From the NCBI GenBank assembly GCA_014529385.2, contig CM043969.1, positions 67,094,676 through 67,158,675 on the forward strand: a stretch of 64,000 bases of DNA, in the 5' to 3' direction. Under the pieces are notes generated by a model. It was not told the origin of the DNA and did not search any database. It saw nothing but the letters and a program-made list of their open reading frames with translations. Of this stretch, positions 45,215-57,378 are shown piece after piece. Within the stretch, counting starts at the first letter, position 1, and the number at the start of each line of letters is the position of its first letter. The stretch comes from Adiantum capillus-veneris. Its lineage: Eukaryota > Streptophyta > Polypodiopsida > Polypodiales > Pteridaceae. The translations under genes were made by a program, and so were the position numbers.

Positions 45215-45363
45215 TGTGTGGTAAGGTACCTTATTACTGCCGTGCAATACGACAAAAGGCACGCTATCACACAACACATACACACACACAACACATACCC
45301 GGATCGTGTGGTCAGGTACTCTACTGCTTTCGCGCACTACGATGCAAAGCACGCTCCCACACG
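45215..45363. repeat. 90-bp tandem pair, each with short inverted ends
   Basis: TGTGTGGTAAGGTACC (45215) and CGTGTGGTCAGGTACT (45305) start two related units; each ends with GGCACGCT/AGCACGCT and a complementary CACACA or CCACACG, so each can fold. They continue the hairpin series of 44764-45160. Confidence 0.8.
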
Positions 45364-45411
45364 ACCCCCTCTGTCCCTCTCTCCTCTTGACGTACCTGCA
45401 AAGGTGGTTGA

Positions 45412-45416
<5 letters not shown>

Positions 45417-45458
<42 letters not shown>
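45417..45458. repeat. (CT)n microsatellite
   Basis: About 21 CT units between ACAAG and AATATG. Confidence 0.95.
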
Positions 45459-45461
<3 letters not shown>

Positions 45462-45532
45462 ATGAAAGAAAGAAGAAATAACACCCAACAGCCCCGATCG
45501 GGCCCGCGTATATATAATTCTGCGAGCCCATT

Positions 45533-45611
45533 GGGCTTTTCAGTATTCTCGGCGGGCCCGCAGGGAAAATGAAAAACCCAGGCGGGCTTGACGAGAATAC
45601 TGAAAAAGCCC
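45533..45611. repeat. Hairpin with 19-bp arms
   Basis: GGGCTTTTCAGTATTCTCG (45533-45551) is complementary to CGAGAATACTG-AAAAAGCCC (45592-45611) with one extra A. The 40-base interior is rich in GGGC/GCCC (GCGGGCCCGC) and can fold again. Confidence 0.92.
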
Positions 45612-45699
45612 GACGGGAATTTAGTGGGTTTGCAGGTCCCCTTAACCGAGTTCTGTGTGATTATGTTTAGTGTAATCATATAAATGTGTCAATAAGACC

Positions 45700-46660
45700 T
45701 TGTGATCACACAAAATTTGTCGTAATTACGTAAAAATTAAATCATTGATCACCAAATTGGCCAAAAAATGGGTAAAAACTAAAGTTTGTACTGACTTTTT
45801 GAACCTTGAGTATAAATTGGGGAAAAATTTGTCCAAACTTGTTGAAAATTGATTCATAGGCTTATATTGATGTGATAAACATGTGTACATGCTCAGTTGA
45901 CCAAAAAGATGCAAAAAGTAGCCAATTGTAAATAATCGCGATTATTTACATCTGTCCCATTTTTCAACTTTTTCGACCAAGTCAGCATACCACTAGTTTT
46001 ACCATGTTGTAATAAGCCCACAAACCAAATTTGATAATATTTGGATCACTGTTGTGACCAAATTTGCAAAGTTAGTCTGCCCACAGAAAATGGATGACCA
46101 TTTAACCAAAAATTGTCCAAACTTGATAAAACATGGCTAGTGACCTTAACATAAGGTGTTTAACAGATCTGTGCCAAAGTTGGGACAAAAAGTTGCAAAA
46201 ATATAGCTGGAGTAAATAATTGCGATTATTTACATCTGCTTCAAAACTTGAAATTTTTTCAAATTTGAGTATACCACAAGGTCAAGCATATCAAATAGAC
46301 TCCACAAATCAATTTTGGTGAAATTTGCATCACAAAAGTGAGACTTAAGCCAGATTCTTAAAATTAGAGTCTACGGACACAAAATAGTTGATAAACTTGA
46401 TCAGATTTTGTTCAAACTTGTTGAAACTTGTCAAGGGACTTTAACAAGTTGTATACTTGCCAAACCAATCCAGAAAGTGCAAAAAACTAGCAAAAGTAAA
46501 TAATCACAATTATTTTACTACTGCTACCCAGGGACATCAGTTTTGGCTTTTGAACTTGTACAATGTTAGACTAACATCATACAAAGCCATCGGGAAATTT
46601 TGGGTTCAATCTGATCCAAATTGGTACATGTTCACTCAGTTTCGAGGTTGCAGATTAAAC
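45700..46660. repeat. 284-bp tandem repeat, three units, each with a 22-bp palindrome
   Basis: The palindrome GTAAATAATCG|CGATTATTTAC is perfect at 45928-45949. Copy 2 (46212) has one change (AATTGCGATT) and copy 3 (46496) has more (AATCACAATT). The starts are exactly 284 bases apart twice. Flanks align as well (GTCCAAACTTG, AAAGTTGCAAAAA, ATCTG after the palindrome, GCATACCAC/GTATACCAC). The array lies 0.3-1.2 kb upstream of the start of a Ty3 polyprotein, so it may be part of its LTR or leader. Confidence 0.9.
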
Positions 46661-46925
46661 CTTTGATTTTTTGCTAAATTCGAATTGAAAAGTCAATTTT
46701 TGACTCCCATAGCTCGCTTTGAAGTGATACACATAGACCAATCATGGGAGTTAGCAAAAACTCTACTGTCTTTATAGAAGAATAGCTAACTTGATCAAAT
46801 TTGTACAGGAATCAGGTTGCAGACGAGGAATCAGTGGCTTGACAGAAAGTTGCAATCAAGTCAAGTGGAAATTGACGACAAGTTAATCTAAGGTAAGTAC
46901 TCTAACCAGGGCTTTATAAGTCTAT

Positions 46926-47150
46926 ATGAACCTTAGATCTGGTCGTGTACTAGGAAATCAGGGCATACTCGGAGAAATATCCAGTAGAGTGTCCACCAAA
47001 GACATCGTGAATCAAGGCAATTCCTTGCACACAATCCTTGAAGAAGTCTCATACACTTTTTCAGATTCAACATCTGAAATGTCTTCTTACTCAACTCACT
47101 CGGAAACCGGAACGAAAATGCGCTATAAGCATATACTCTCTTTGAGAGAC
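46926..47150 (+). pseudogene. Ty3/gypsy polyprotein start (M-N-L-R-S-G-R)
   Basis: MNLRSGRVLGNQGILG begins the frame; SRVSTKDIVNQ and TILEEVSYTFSDSTSEMSS align with SRVLTQSS and NIVEDSYDSQSEMIS of the 5485 element. After 75 codons homology to pre-gag ends and protease sequence follows, so pre-gag, gag and zinc knuckles are deleted at about 47150. Confidence 0.75.
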
Positions 47151-47156
47151 CATTAG

Positions 47157-48230
47157 GGCTGCTTGAAAAGGTGATAGTCGATTCCTGTGGAATTGAATAT
47201 CAACACACTTTTGCCATGGTAGACTTTGGGAAAAAAACTCAATTATGAAATCATATTGGGAAGACCTTTCATGCAATAGGTACAGCTTATCCAAGATTGG
47301 GGAAACAATTATCCGTACTTGAAGCAAGTGGGATCTATAACAAGAGTAAATCTAAAAGATCACACTTATAGAGATGTCTTGAAAACACCCATACAAGAGT
47401 TTGATTCAGTCTCTTCGTTTGAAACTAAGCTTCCATCCTGCTTAAACAAAGACACGCCTATTTGGATGTGTGGAGCTTCAGAAAATGGAAGTTTAAAACG
47501 AGAAGAATGTATTCTAGAAAGGGATTGCACAGACGAAGCCTATGTACCTGAACCCTTTCTAGAGAATTTGTTTGAGCCATTCGAGTGGACTTAATTTTTA
47601 GGGACAATGGATGTATGTGTGAATACGTCTATACCTACTCAATTTTGCAATGAGCATGGCTACGACATAATTCCCATCCAAATGATTTCAATCCTCAACA
47701 TTGAAGACGAAGATGACAAACCCAAGGACTTGATGAAATCTCAACAAGTCTTTTTAGACCTCTATTACGATGCAACAAATGAGTTAAATGAACACTCAAC
47801 TATCTCAAAAGGTTCTGGGTTAGAAAAAGAACATGCGAGAGCTAAGCTACTCTTGAAAGGAAGAGAGGAAAAGTTTTTTGACTTTCCGAACCAGAAATCG
47901 AGAAGACAAAAATGATATAGACAAAAAAGAGACACCAAAAACATGAAAACATGACTTATGCCATTAGTCTCCAATAGAACACAATTCCAGATGCAGATAG
48001 ATGCAAAAGATTGTGTCAAGGAAAAAATCACTGGCAGATATCCTTCAATCAAAAATTCAAAAATGTCTAAAACATCGCGCAAATCAAGGAAGGATACTCA
48101 AGTAAACCGACAGGATAAGAAACCACTCATGACCCGAGTCGAGCGGAAAAAGAAATATCAAGAGTTGAAAAAAGCTCTAAAGAAGATATACAACCAAAAT
48201 GGAAACCAGAGAAGGAGATGGTAAGGATGT
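47157..48230 (+). pseudogene. Ty3/gypsy protease 3' half and protease-RT linker
   Basis: VDSCGIEYQHTFAMVDFGK followed by NYEIILGRPFMQ is the C-terminal half of retropepsin; the active-site half was lost in the deletion. RVNLKDHTYRDVLKTPIQEF matches the 21500 fragment. Then come acidic and basic linker pieces (47607-47915 and 47958-48224) leading to RT. Frame changes at about 47215 and 47600. Confidence 0.7.
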
Positions 48231-48439
48231 AATGAGTGTTCCATCCCATTACAAAAAGTATACTCTCCAAAATCAAAAAATCATAGTCGAACAACCTGTT
48301 AGGGAACTACGTAACCAGGGCGAGTCCTACGAAGGGCCTGAAAAATGCTAAAAAGATAGACCTGGCTGAACCGGGAGAAGAGCCTAGACCGGCTTACATT
48401 GCGAATGACCTAACAGAAGAAGAAGAATAGCTCTTGCTG

Positions 48440-49530
48440 AGTTTGCTAAAAGAATACCGAGATATCTTCGCTTGATCTTATAAGGATCTCAAGGGTGTTG
48501 ATCCAGAAATCTGTCAACATATCATACCCATGAGAGATGATGCAAAACCAAGTAGACAAAGGCTATACAGGTATAATGAAACATTTGCAAGGAAGATAAA
48601 AGAAGAGATTGAAAAACTAAAGGAAGCCAAATTCATTTACAAAATTGAACACACAGACTGGCTGTCTCCAATTGTGGTAGTACCCAAGAAGAATGGAAAA
48701 TTACGAGTGTGTGTTAATCTCAAAAAGGTGAATGCAGCTACCATTAGAGACAACTTTCCTCTTCCAATCACTAGGCATGTTCTAGAACGAGTTGCAAGAA
48801 AAGAAGCTTACAGATTCTTAGATGGATTTCCGGGATACAATCAACTTTTGGTTGACCCAAAAGATCAGCCAAAACTGCTTTTGCAACAGAATGGGGTATT
48901 TTTGCCTATTGGGTTATGCCGTTTGGGTTAACTAATGCTCCAGCCACATTTCAAAGGTTGATGAGCCATGCTTTTAAAGAATATCTTATGAAATTCTTAG
49001 AAGTATATATGGATGATCTATGCGTACATTCATCAATCCGGGCTGATCATTTTGAACTCCTCAAAAAGGTATTTGAAAAATGTAGACTTTATAGGATTTT
49101 CATAAATCCTAGAAAGCGCACATTCATGGGTAGACAAGAAAAAATTCTTGGACATACAGTGTCTAAAAATGGCCTAGCTATTGATATCAAAACAATTCAT
49201 GTCATTGTTGCTGATTTGCCTAGACCAACGACAGTCAAGGGGGTACAAGTCTTCATGGGGCATTGTGGATATTACCGACGGTTCATCTACATGTACGCTA
49301 CAAAACCCATGTATAGCTTGATTACACACTTTGAGTGGACCGAGGTATGTGAAGAATCCTTGATGAAGCTTAAGCAAGCTCTCACCTCAGCTCCAATATT
49401 GAAAGCACCAGATTGGAATACGATATTCCATGTACATGTAGATGCTTCCAATTTTGCTATCGGTTGTATACTAGCTCAACTAGGAGACATAAAAATTGAC
49501 TTTCCTATTTCTTATGCATTACCTATTTAG
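48440..49530 (+). pseudogene. Ty3/gypsy reverse transcriptase
   Basis: HTDWLSPIVVVPKKNGKLRV, CVNLKKVNAATIRDNFPLP, then a frameshift at about 48885, then MPFGLTNAPATFQRLMSHAF and the active site EVYMDDLCVHS (about 49010). The thumb and connection continue (ILGHTVSKNGLAID, FMGHCGYYRRFI) into RNase H at HVHVDASNFAIGCILAQ. It ends at 49530 by a short deletion within RNase H. Confidence 0.9.
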
Positions 49531-49534
49531 CCAA

Positions 49535-50282
49535 CAAGTTTGTGTTCTTTGTAGACCACCAAGCTTTGTTGTATTTGGTCAACAAGCCATGCAACACAGG
49601 AAGAATAGTGAGATGGTTCATCATTCTTCTAAAATTTGATTTCACTGTGGTTGTAAAAAAAGGCACTACACATCAACAAGCAGATCATTTGTCAAGGATT
49701 GTTTCAGGAGAATCACCTAAAGGGGTAGACGATGATCTACCAGATGCCTATTTGTTCTCCGTGGAAATGATACCTCGAATGTTGGAAAACATTGTGTCAT
49801 TGATGACAATAGCTCAAGTGGATTCAGAGATACCACTTTCTGTCACGATCACAGTAATCGAGCAATCGGCTATGTATCAATTACTAGCTGGTAGGCTATA
49901 CAAAAGAATTCGAGATGGAATATTGCTCTTATGCATTCATCTTGAAGAAAAAAAACAGTACCTAAGTCAAGCACATGTTACCATAGTAGGGATTCACTTT
50001 GCGAAAGACCAAATTATGCAGCAAATCTTGAGACTTAGAGTATTTTGGTCGAGTATGAGGAGCTATGTTCGATCTTTTATAAAGGATTGTCCTCAATGTA
50101 AAAAAAAAACACCCATACCTCATGTAACGTTGTTTCAAATGTCACCTGTTCCTAAGTGGAGTAACTATCTGTTTACTTACTTATCGAGCCGAACATTTCC
50201 TAAAGATATGAGTAAATGTCGTCAAAGAGCAATTGAAACTGAAGGAAGAGACTATGCTCTTATTGGGAACCAATTGTATTAG
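49535..50282 (+). pseudogene. Ty3 RNase H end and first integrase zinc-binding module
   Basis: FVFFVDHQALLYLVNKPCNT and KGTTHQQADHLSRI are the RNase H C terminus; about 25 residues are missing before it. Next YQLLAGRLYKRIRDGILLLC leads to a first H2C2 module (AHVTIVGIHF, then VRSFIKDCPQCKKK, about 49965-50110). A spacer (PVPKWSNYLFTYLSSRTFPK) and a second QLY start (YALIGNQLY) follow. The frame is stopped by TAG at 50280. Confidence 0.85.
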
Positions 50283-50715
50283 AGAGGTAAAGATCAAAAT
50301 TTGCATCTTTGTGAAAATGAAGACGAGTATATTCTGATTATAGAACAAGCACATGCTAGATTAGCTGGAGGTCACTTTTCTAGTGAGACCACCGTAAGAG
50401 CAATCTTGATGGCAGGCATATGGTGGCCAACACTTTTTGAAGATGCTAAAGAATATGTTCGAAGGTGTGATGCTTGTCAAAGAGCAAAAATGCCAACACG
50501 TGTAGATAGCATGCCCTTAAGACCAATGATGGGGGCTAGAGCTTTTGCAAAATAGGGTATAGATTCTATTGGGCCAATACAGCCACCTGCTTATAGAACT
50601 CAAGTTCAATATATCATTGTAGCTACGGACTATTTGACCAAGTGGGCCGAGGCTAAAGCAACTCAAAAGAATGATACTAGAACCACTGCTGCATTCTTAT
50701 ATGAGTATGTATTCA
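50283..50715 (+). pseudogene. Ty3 integrase second zinc-binding module and core start
   Basis: Same frame after the stop: RGKDQNLHLC, then QAHARLAGGHFSSETTVRA and KEYVRRCDACQRAKMP (H2C2, about 50345-50500). After a TAG at 50553-50555 (TGG expected), GIDSIGPIQPP and VATDYLTKWAEAKA begin the catalytic core (the first Asp in VATDY). Truncated at about 50715, where a minus-strand copia begins. Confidence 0.85.
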
Positions 50716-50719
50716 CAAG

Positions 50720-52906
50720 ATATGAACCATTCCATGCTTCATATGGAGTAATAGATTGCAAAGCTTTTGTAGGACACCTGTTAAGTACATAAGTGACACA
50801 CATGATGGCCTCAAGCCAAAAAGAATGCGGCAAAGCTTGACTTTTGACCATACATCGTGCCATTTTTGTGAGTGACTTGTTTTTCCTCTCAGCTACACCA
50901 TTTTTCTGAGGCGTATAAGGCACTGTACATTGATGTTTTATCCCACAACTAGACAGAAAAACATTAAAGATTATGAGACATATACTCCCCCCCTCGATCG
51001 AAACGGAGGGTGTCCATAGTACATTTCGAGACATTTTCAGCCATAGCCAAAAATTGTTTGAAGCACATAAAAACTTTGGACTTTGCTTTAAGCGGAAATG
51101 CCCATGCATGCCTGGAGTAATCATCAATGAGAGTCACGAAGTACAAGTAATTGCCCAAGGACGGATTTTGCATGGGCCCACAAACATCACTATGCACAAG
51201 CTACAACCTGCATGTAGCCCTAACTGAACCTTCCTTTGGAAACTTAGAACGCTGCATTTTACCGAAAATACAGCCTTCACAAACATGTTTGACAGGTGCT
51301 TCAAGAGACAGCAAGGAAGCAACCATATCAGATTTCTGCAAATGCAACAAACTAGCAAAATTTAGATGCCGAAAATGTGCATGCCACAGTTTTGCATCTG
51401 AAACAACCCTTGAATTTGCAACTGCATTTGCAAATTTTTTTCCACACTTATCATACAAAGTGAGCTTATATAGCCCACGGCACAAAAGGCCAGATGCAAT
51501 AATTTCATCACCAAAACTGAGATCATGAGTTGTACATCTGTCATCCGCAAATTTGACTACAAGTCCAAGTCTAGCAAGTGAGGATACAGACAAAAGATTC
51601 TTCTTGATCCCAGGTACATAAAGTGCATCAACAAGCGTGAAGGAACTGCCATTTGCAGTAGTAAGCACAATCTTTCCAACTCCCTGAACCAGATAAGAGG
51701 CATTGTTGGCACAAGTGACTGAATTCCCATGAGGGAAAAACTTGAGAGAGGTGAACAATTCACGATGTGTGGTAATGTGCTTTGTAGCACCACTATCAAA
51801 ATACCACACATGTGAATCTGCATCCACTAACATGCATGCACCATGGACAACAGGATTGTAAGTGCACTCTACACTAAAAGCCCATTCTGCATCAACATCA
51901 GTATCACAGTCTCATTTCACAAAAGACTCAACAATGGCTGCATTTGTAGTGGAACCAGCATTTGCAGTGGAACCACCCTCTTTCTTGTTAGCCTCTTTGG
52001 CCTTCAACTTAGGAAACTGCTTGATCAAGTGATCATTATCTTTACAATAATGGCAACGCCTCTTCTTTTTGCCCTTATCACAAACTTTCCAGACGAATTG
52101 CTGCCAACAGAAGCATTATGAACAGAAGTTTTGCCACTCGCAGCAAAACCATAAGAAGTGGCTGCATTGCTGTTACCACCCTTTCTTTGAGAAGCAATAA
52201 AAGCCTGTTCAACTGCACGCTGCCTAGTCCTATTTTTTCTGGAAAGTGACTCTTGCAACAACAATGTGCATAATGCATCAAACTTGACACCTTCAGGATT
52301 TTGTTGGGTCATAAGTCTCCAAGTACTAGCAAAATTCTAGTAAGAATTTGGTAAGGCATCAAGAACAGTCTGCACAAGGGAACTGTCTGAAATGACTTCA
52401 CCTGCAGAAATAAGTTGCTCATTGATATCCTTGACACCAGCAAGGAAAGTGTCCATATCATCTTCCTCATGCATAATCTTTGATTCCAGCTCTTTACGTA
52501 GCAAAGCAAGTTTAGCCTCATTGCGGCTTGCATAAAGACCTGCTAGAATATCCCAAGCCTGTTTTGCAGATTTTGTTGAACAAATGTGAGGAGTAATGGT
52601 GCGCTTCACAAACAACACAATCAACACATGAGAGCCTACGCATCCTTTACATCCCAACAAGCTTGTTATGTCTTAGGCAAAACAACTCTAATAGCAACAA
52701 TCCTTGTAGCAAGACCTACAACATCCTCAACATCACTTACATCCTCAGAACCAAGACGTACATCAATGCCCTACACAATATTCCAAACGCCCTTTGACAC
52801 AAGAACATGTTGCATCATGTAAGCCCACATAGGGTAATTGCCCCCTCCAATCTGTCCTCAGCAGCAAACATCTTGAACACATCTGTGTTGTTGTCAGCCA
52901 TGGAAA
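50720..52906 (-). pseudogene. Copia retrotransposon, gag to integrase, 3' truncated
   Basis: Read on the minus strand from ATG near 52900 (MADNNTDVFKMFAAEDRLEG). UBN2 gag: QAWDILAGLYASRNEAKLAL, ALPNSY. Zinc knuckle region RRCHYCKDNDHL (CCHC with altered end). Protease: VWYFDSGATKHIT (D-S-G-A intact). Pre-integrase: LWHAHFRHLNF, CEGCIFGK. Integrase D-D-E residues in HSDVCGP, FDRGGEY and NGVAERKN. Ends at TPYEAWNGS, before RT, at the junction with the Ty3 integrase. Frames break at about 52840, 52320, 51900, 51200 and 50960. A different family from the 9693 element. Confidence 0.92.
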
Positions 52907-53257
52907 ATGCCTGAACTTGATGTGAAAACTGCCCGAAATGAGGAGAAACTGAGCGAGACAAGCATGTGCTATATAGCACAACCCGTAGCAGACTGTATGG
53001 GACCTGTTATGCAGTATTTGGCAATTGTAACCAATCCAAGCTTGTGTAATGTTGCAACATGTGCGAGATTATGGTCTCTTTGATCCCAACACCATTGATC
53101 AAGCTATTGCAGATTACAATACATTGGTAAAGACTTCATTACTATTATTAGGATGGTAAAAAGATTGGGTGTATGCATCTCTAAAGTTTGTGTGTGTCTT
53201 TCTATGTGCTTATGAGACAAGGCTTTAACAACGAGCACGCACCCATAAACTTGCAAC
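52907..53257 (-). other. Probable 5' flank/LTR remnant of the minus-strand copia
   Basis: The minus strand has TGTTGGGATCAAAGAGACC at about 53095-53077, which looks like an LTR start, only 190 bases from gag. No clear tRNA primer site follows, so this may be a truncated or short LTR. The rest is unassigned. Confidence 0.3.
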
Positions 53258-54290
53258 TTGTTCGGACGATTTTGCATGTGTTCCACACATCATGTAGGAA
53301 CTTCTGCTAATCCACGTATGACACCATCTTCATCGAACGTGCACACAAACAAATATCCACCGGATGATAGTGATGAAGATCCGCCCATGGAGATGCTTGA
53401 ATCCGAAATGAATGACATGATAGAGGCTATATTCGAGGCCACTAGTCCCATAGCCGATGATATGAAGCAGGAGGCTCGTATGCCATTATATGAAGGCTCA
53501 AGGATTTCTCGTCATATTAAGACCGTGCTTGCATTGCTAAATCTTCAAGCATCATTCGGGTGGAGTGATAAAAGTGTCACAGAGCTATTCATGTATAATT
53601 TGACGGTTTATGAAATGTGAAGTACATAAACTTTGATCACCATAGATATATGTTTAATATCATGTGGTGTACAGGCTTTTGAAAATCATATAATACCATC
53701 ACAAAATGCAATGCTGAGTTGTAGAGATGATTCAAGAAAGATACTCTAGAAGCTTGGTGTGGACTATGATACCATACATGCTTGTCCCAATGATTGTGTC
53801 CTCTTTCAAAAGGAGTATGCAGAATTGGATAAGTGTCCAGCTTGTGGTGCTAATGACATTTTCCATTAATACCACGGATAGAGCACATGTCCAGGTGCAA
53901 AACAATAGCAGGTCTTAGGTCTTGGCACTCTCAAAATCGCTCCAAAGATGGTATTCAATGCATTCCAGCAGATTACATGGCTTGGAAGCATATTGATGAG
54001 TGTTGGCCAGAATTTGCACAAGAGGCTTGTCATTTGCATCTTAGTTTAGTGATGGATGGGGTTAATCCATTTGGTCAACGGTCCATAACTTACTCAATGT
54101 GGCCCGTAGTAGTCGTGAACTACAACATTCCACCATGGTTGACAACCAAGAAGGGGCATTTGATATTGAGCTTGCTTGTGCCTGATCGTTACAAGGTAAA
54201 GAATATGGATGTATATCTTCGGCCCCTTGTTGATGAGCTAAAAGAGTTGTGGTCTGGTATCGAGGTGGTAGACAAAAGTACGCGTCATAA
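53258..54290 (+). pseudogene. CACTA (En/Spm) TNP2-type transposase fragment
   Basis: NLQASFGWSDKSVTEL, then after a 69-base GT...AG interval (53606-53674), AFENHIIPSQ, YDTIHACPNDCVLFQKEYAE, KCPACGAN, and later [64 protein letters not shown] and [18 protein letters not shown]. This order is that of plant TNP2 transposases. The interval keeps reading phase 0, consistent with a real short intron. A stop at about 53750 and a frameshift at about 53880 disable it; a GA array cuts it off at about 54300. Confidence 0.9.
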
Positions 54291-54293
54291 TAG

Positions 54294-55224
<931 letters not shown>

Positions 55225-55244
55225 ATGCGGAGGAAGAGAGAGAT

Positions 55245-55287
55245 GCAGAATTCTTCCAGACATACAGAATTCCTTTCCTTGAATTTG
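55245..55287 (+). repeat. Dispersed repeat, copy 2, left half
   Basis: CAGACATACAGAATTCCTTTC then CTTGAATTTG equals the start of the repeat at 38017. The repeat resumes at about 55772 after the inserted element at 55288-55771. Confidence 0.75.
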
Positions 55288-55771
55288 AATTTACCAAAAT
55301 AACCCTCTAATTTGTGGAAATTCCCAAAATATCCCTCAAATTTCAAAAATTCCCAAAATGCCCCCGATATTTTGTCATAATTTTCCAAAATATCGCTCAA
55401 AGTATACAAAATTGCCAAAATATCCCTGGTTGTGAGATTAAATTTTTCAAAAGATTAAAAAATTTGTACCTTTCATAAGAAGACTGATTGTCTATCAATA
55501 CAAGATACTAAAAGTAGAATTTGAGTAGGTTATGTAGGCTTGGAGATGAATTGCTTCATTAGTTTTAGATATAATTGCCCTTTTTTGCGAGGTAATTTGT
55601 GACAAATTGCATGCTAAGCAATCCAAGACTGATCTTGATTGTCAGAAAAGAATAAAGGAATGATAAGCTTAAATAATTCAACCAATATAGATAGCGGGTA
55701 TTTTGGAAATTTTTAAAATTCGAGGGGTATTTTGGGAATTTCCACAAATTAGAGCGGTATTTTGGTAATTT
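55288..55771. mobile_element. 484-bp inverted-repeat element (MITE-like)
   Basis: About 78-bp terminal inverted repeats: left AATTTACCAAAATAACCCTC then TAATTTGTGGAAATTCCCAA; right end reads TTGGGAATTTCCACAAATTA then GAGCGGTATTTTGGTAATT. Inside the left end, CCAAAATATCSCTC-like words recur about five times at roughly 30-base spacing. It splits a copy of the dispersed repeat. No coding region. Target duplication could not be fixed by eye. Confidence 0.82.
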
Positions 55772-55925
55772 TCCCATGAATTTTTTAAAAATCACATTGT
55801 TTTTTGGGGTCTTACACTATTTTTCTCTATTTTGGAGTGGAATTTCTCCTTTTTTGCTTGCCCTCCACCATCATTTTTGAAGTTGAAAACGGCACGATAT
55901 TAAGTTGAGACACATTTTTTTCCGA
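55772..55925 (+). repeat. Dispersed repeat, copy 2, right half
   Basis: ATGAATTTTTTAAAAATCAC, then ACACTATTTTTCTCTATTTTGG and ACGGCACGATATTAAGTTGA, as in copy 1. Confidence 0.75.
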
Positions 55926-56116
55926 ACATTGCCTCCCTTCAATAGGTTGTTTTGATTTTTCAACCGGCTCAAGGCTAAGTTGAGGCACACTTTTCCTCTA
56001 CACTGTCAATGACAATGACATTGTCACAAAAAGAGCGAGAGTGAGAGAGACAGAGGGAGAGAGAGATTGTGTTCCCCATGGAGAGGAATTGATGATGACC
56101 ATTGCTATTGCAAAAA
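55926..56116. other. Spacer between repeat copies
   Basis: Contains GGCTAAGTTGAGGCACACTTTTCC, a partial echo of the end of the dispersed repeat, and a short GA-rich stretch at about 56035-56067. No gene. Confidence 0.4.
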
Positions 56117-56325
56117 CCATTTTCCCAAACATATAAAATTCCTTTTCTTAAATTTGTCAAGAGGAAAAATTTAAAAGTAAGGTCATTTTTTCAAAATTTT
56201 ACACTATTTTTCTCTATTATGAGGCGGAATTCTCCTTTATGCTTGCCTTCAACCGGCATTTTTGAAATTGAAAACGGCACGATATTAAGCTTTGACACAT
56301 TTTTCCTGAACACTGTATTGCAGTA
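56117..56325 (+). repeat. Dispersed repeat, copy 3
   Basis: CATATAAAATTCCTTTTCTT, TTTTACACTATTTTTCTCTATTA, AACCGGCATTTTTGAAATTG and ACGGCACGATATTAAGCTTT, ending near CCTGAACACTG. Confidence 0.78.
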
Positions 56326-56955
<630 letters not shown>

Positions 56956-56997
56956 ATGTAGCGTGCTACCCACGCTATTCCTCGCTTCCTTGAATTT

Positions 56998-57115
56998 TTC
57001 CAGACATACATCATTCCTCGCAGAATTCCTTTCTTTGAATTTGCCAAGATGATTTTTTTAAAATTACATTGTTTTTTGGGGTTTTACACTATTTCTCTGT
57101 ATTTTGGAGTAAAAT
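56998..57115 (+). repeat. Dispersed repeat, copy 4 (partial)
   Basis: AGACATACATCATTCCTCGC, AATTCCTTTCTTTGAATTTG, then TTACACTATTTCTCTGTATT. It ends before the GGCACGATATTAAG segment. An interrupted GA/CT stretch (57141-57198) follows. Confidence 0.7.
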
Positions 57116-57378
57116 TTCGAGACACAAACTGGTGAATCAGATGAGAGAGAGAGAGTTCTTTCTCTCTCCCTCTCTCCCTCTCTCTCTCTCTCTCTCTCAA
57201 TGGAGTGGAATAAATCGGCAATATTTGACATCATGTAAACAAGTATCATTAAATTTATTTAATTTGTGTCATAGTAAGAGCGAGCGAGACCCATTGGTAG
57301 GCGGGTCGTGCAAGCTAGTTTCAATATATTGCTCACGCTAATAGGTAAGCACAGAGGCCGACCTACTTACACAGCGAC

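Noticed and set aside
44410-45363. CRISPR array
   Set aside because: Repeats are adjacent and diverged with no uniform spacers, and the DNA is plant nuclear.
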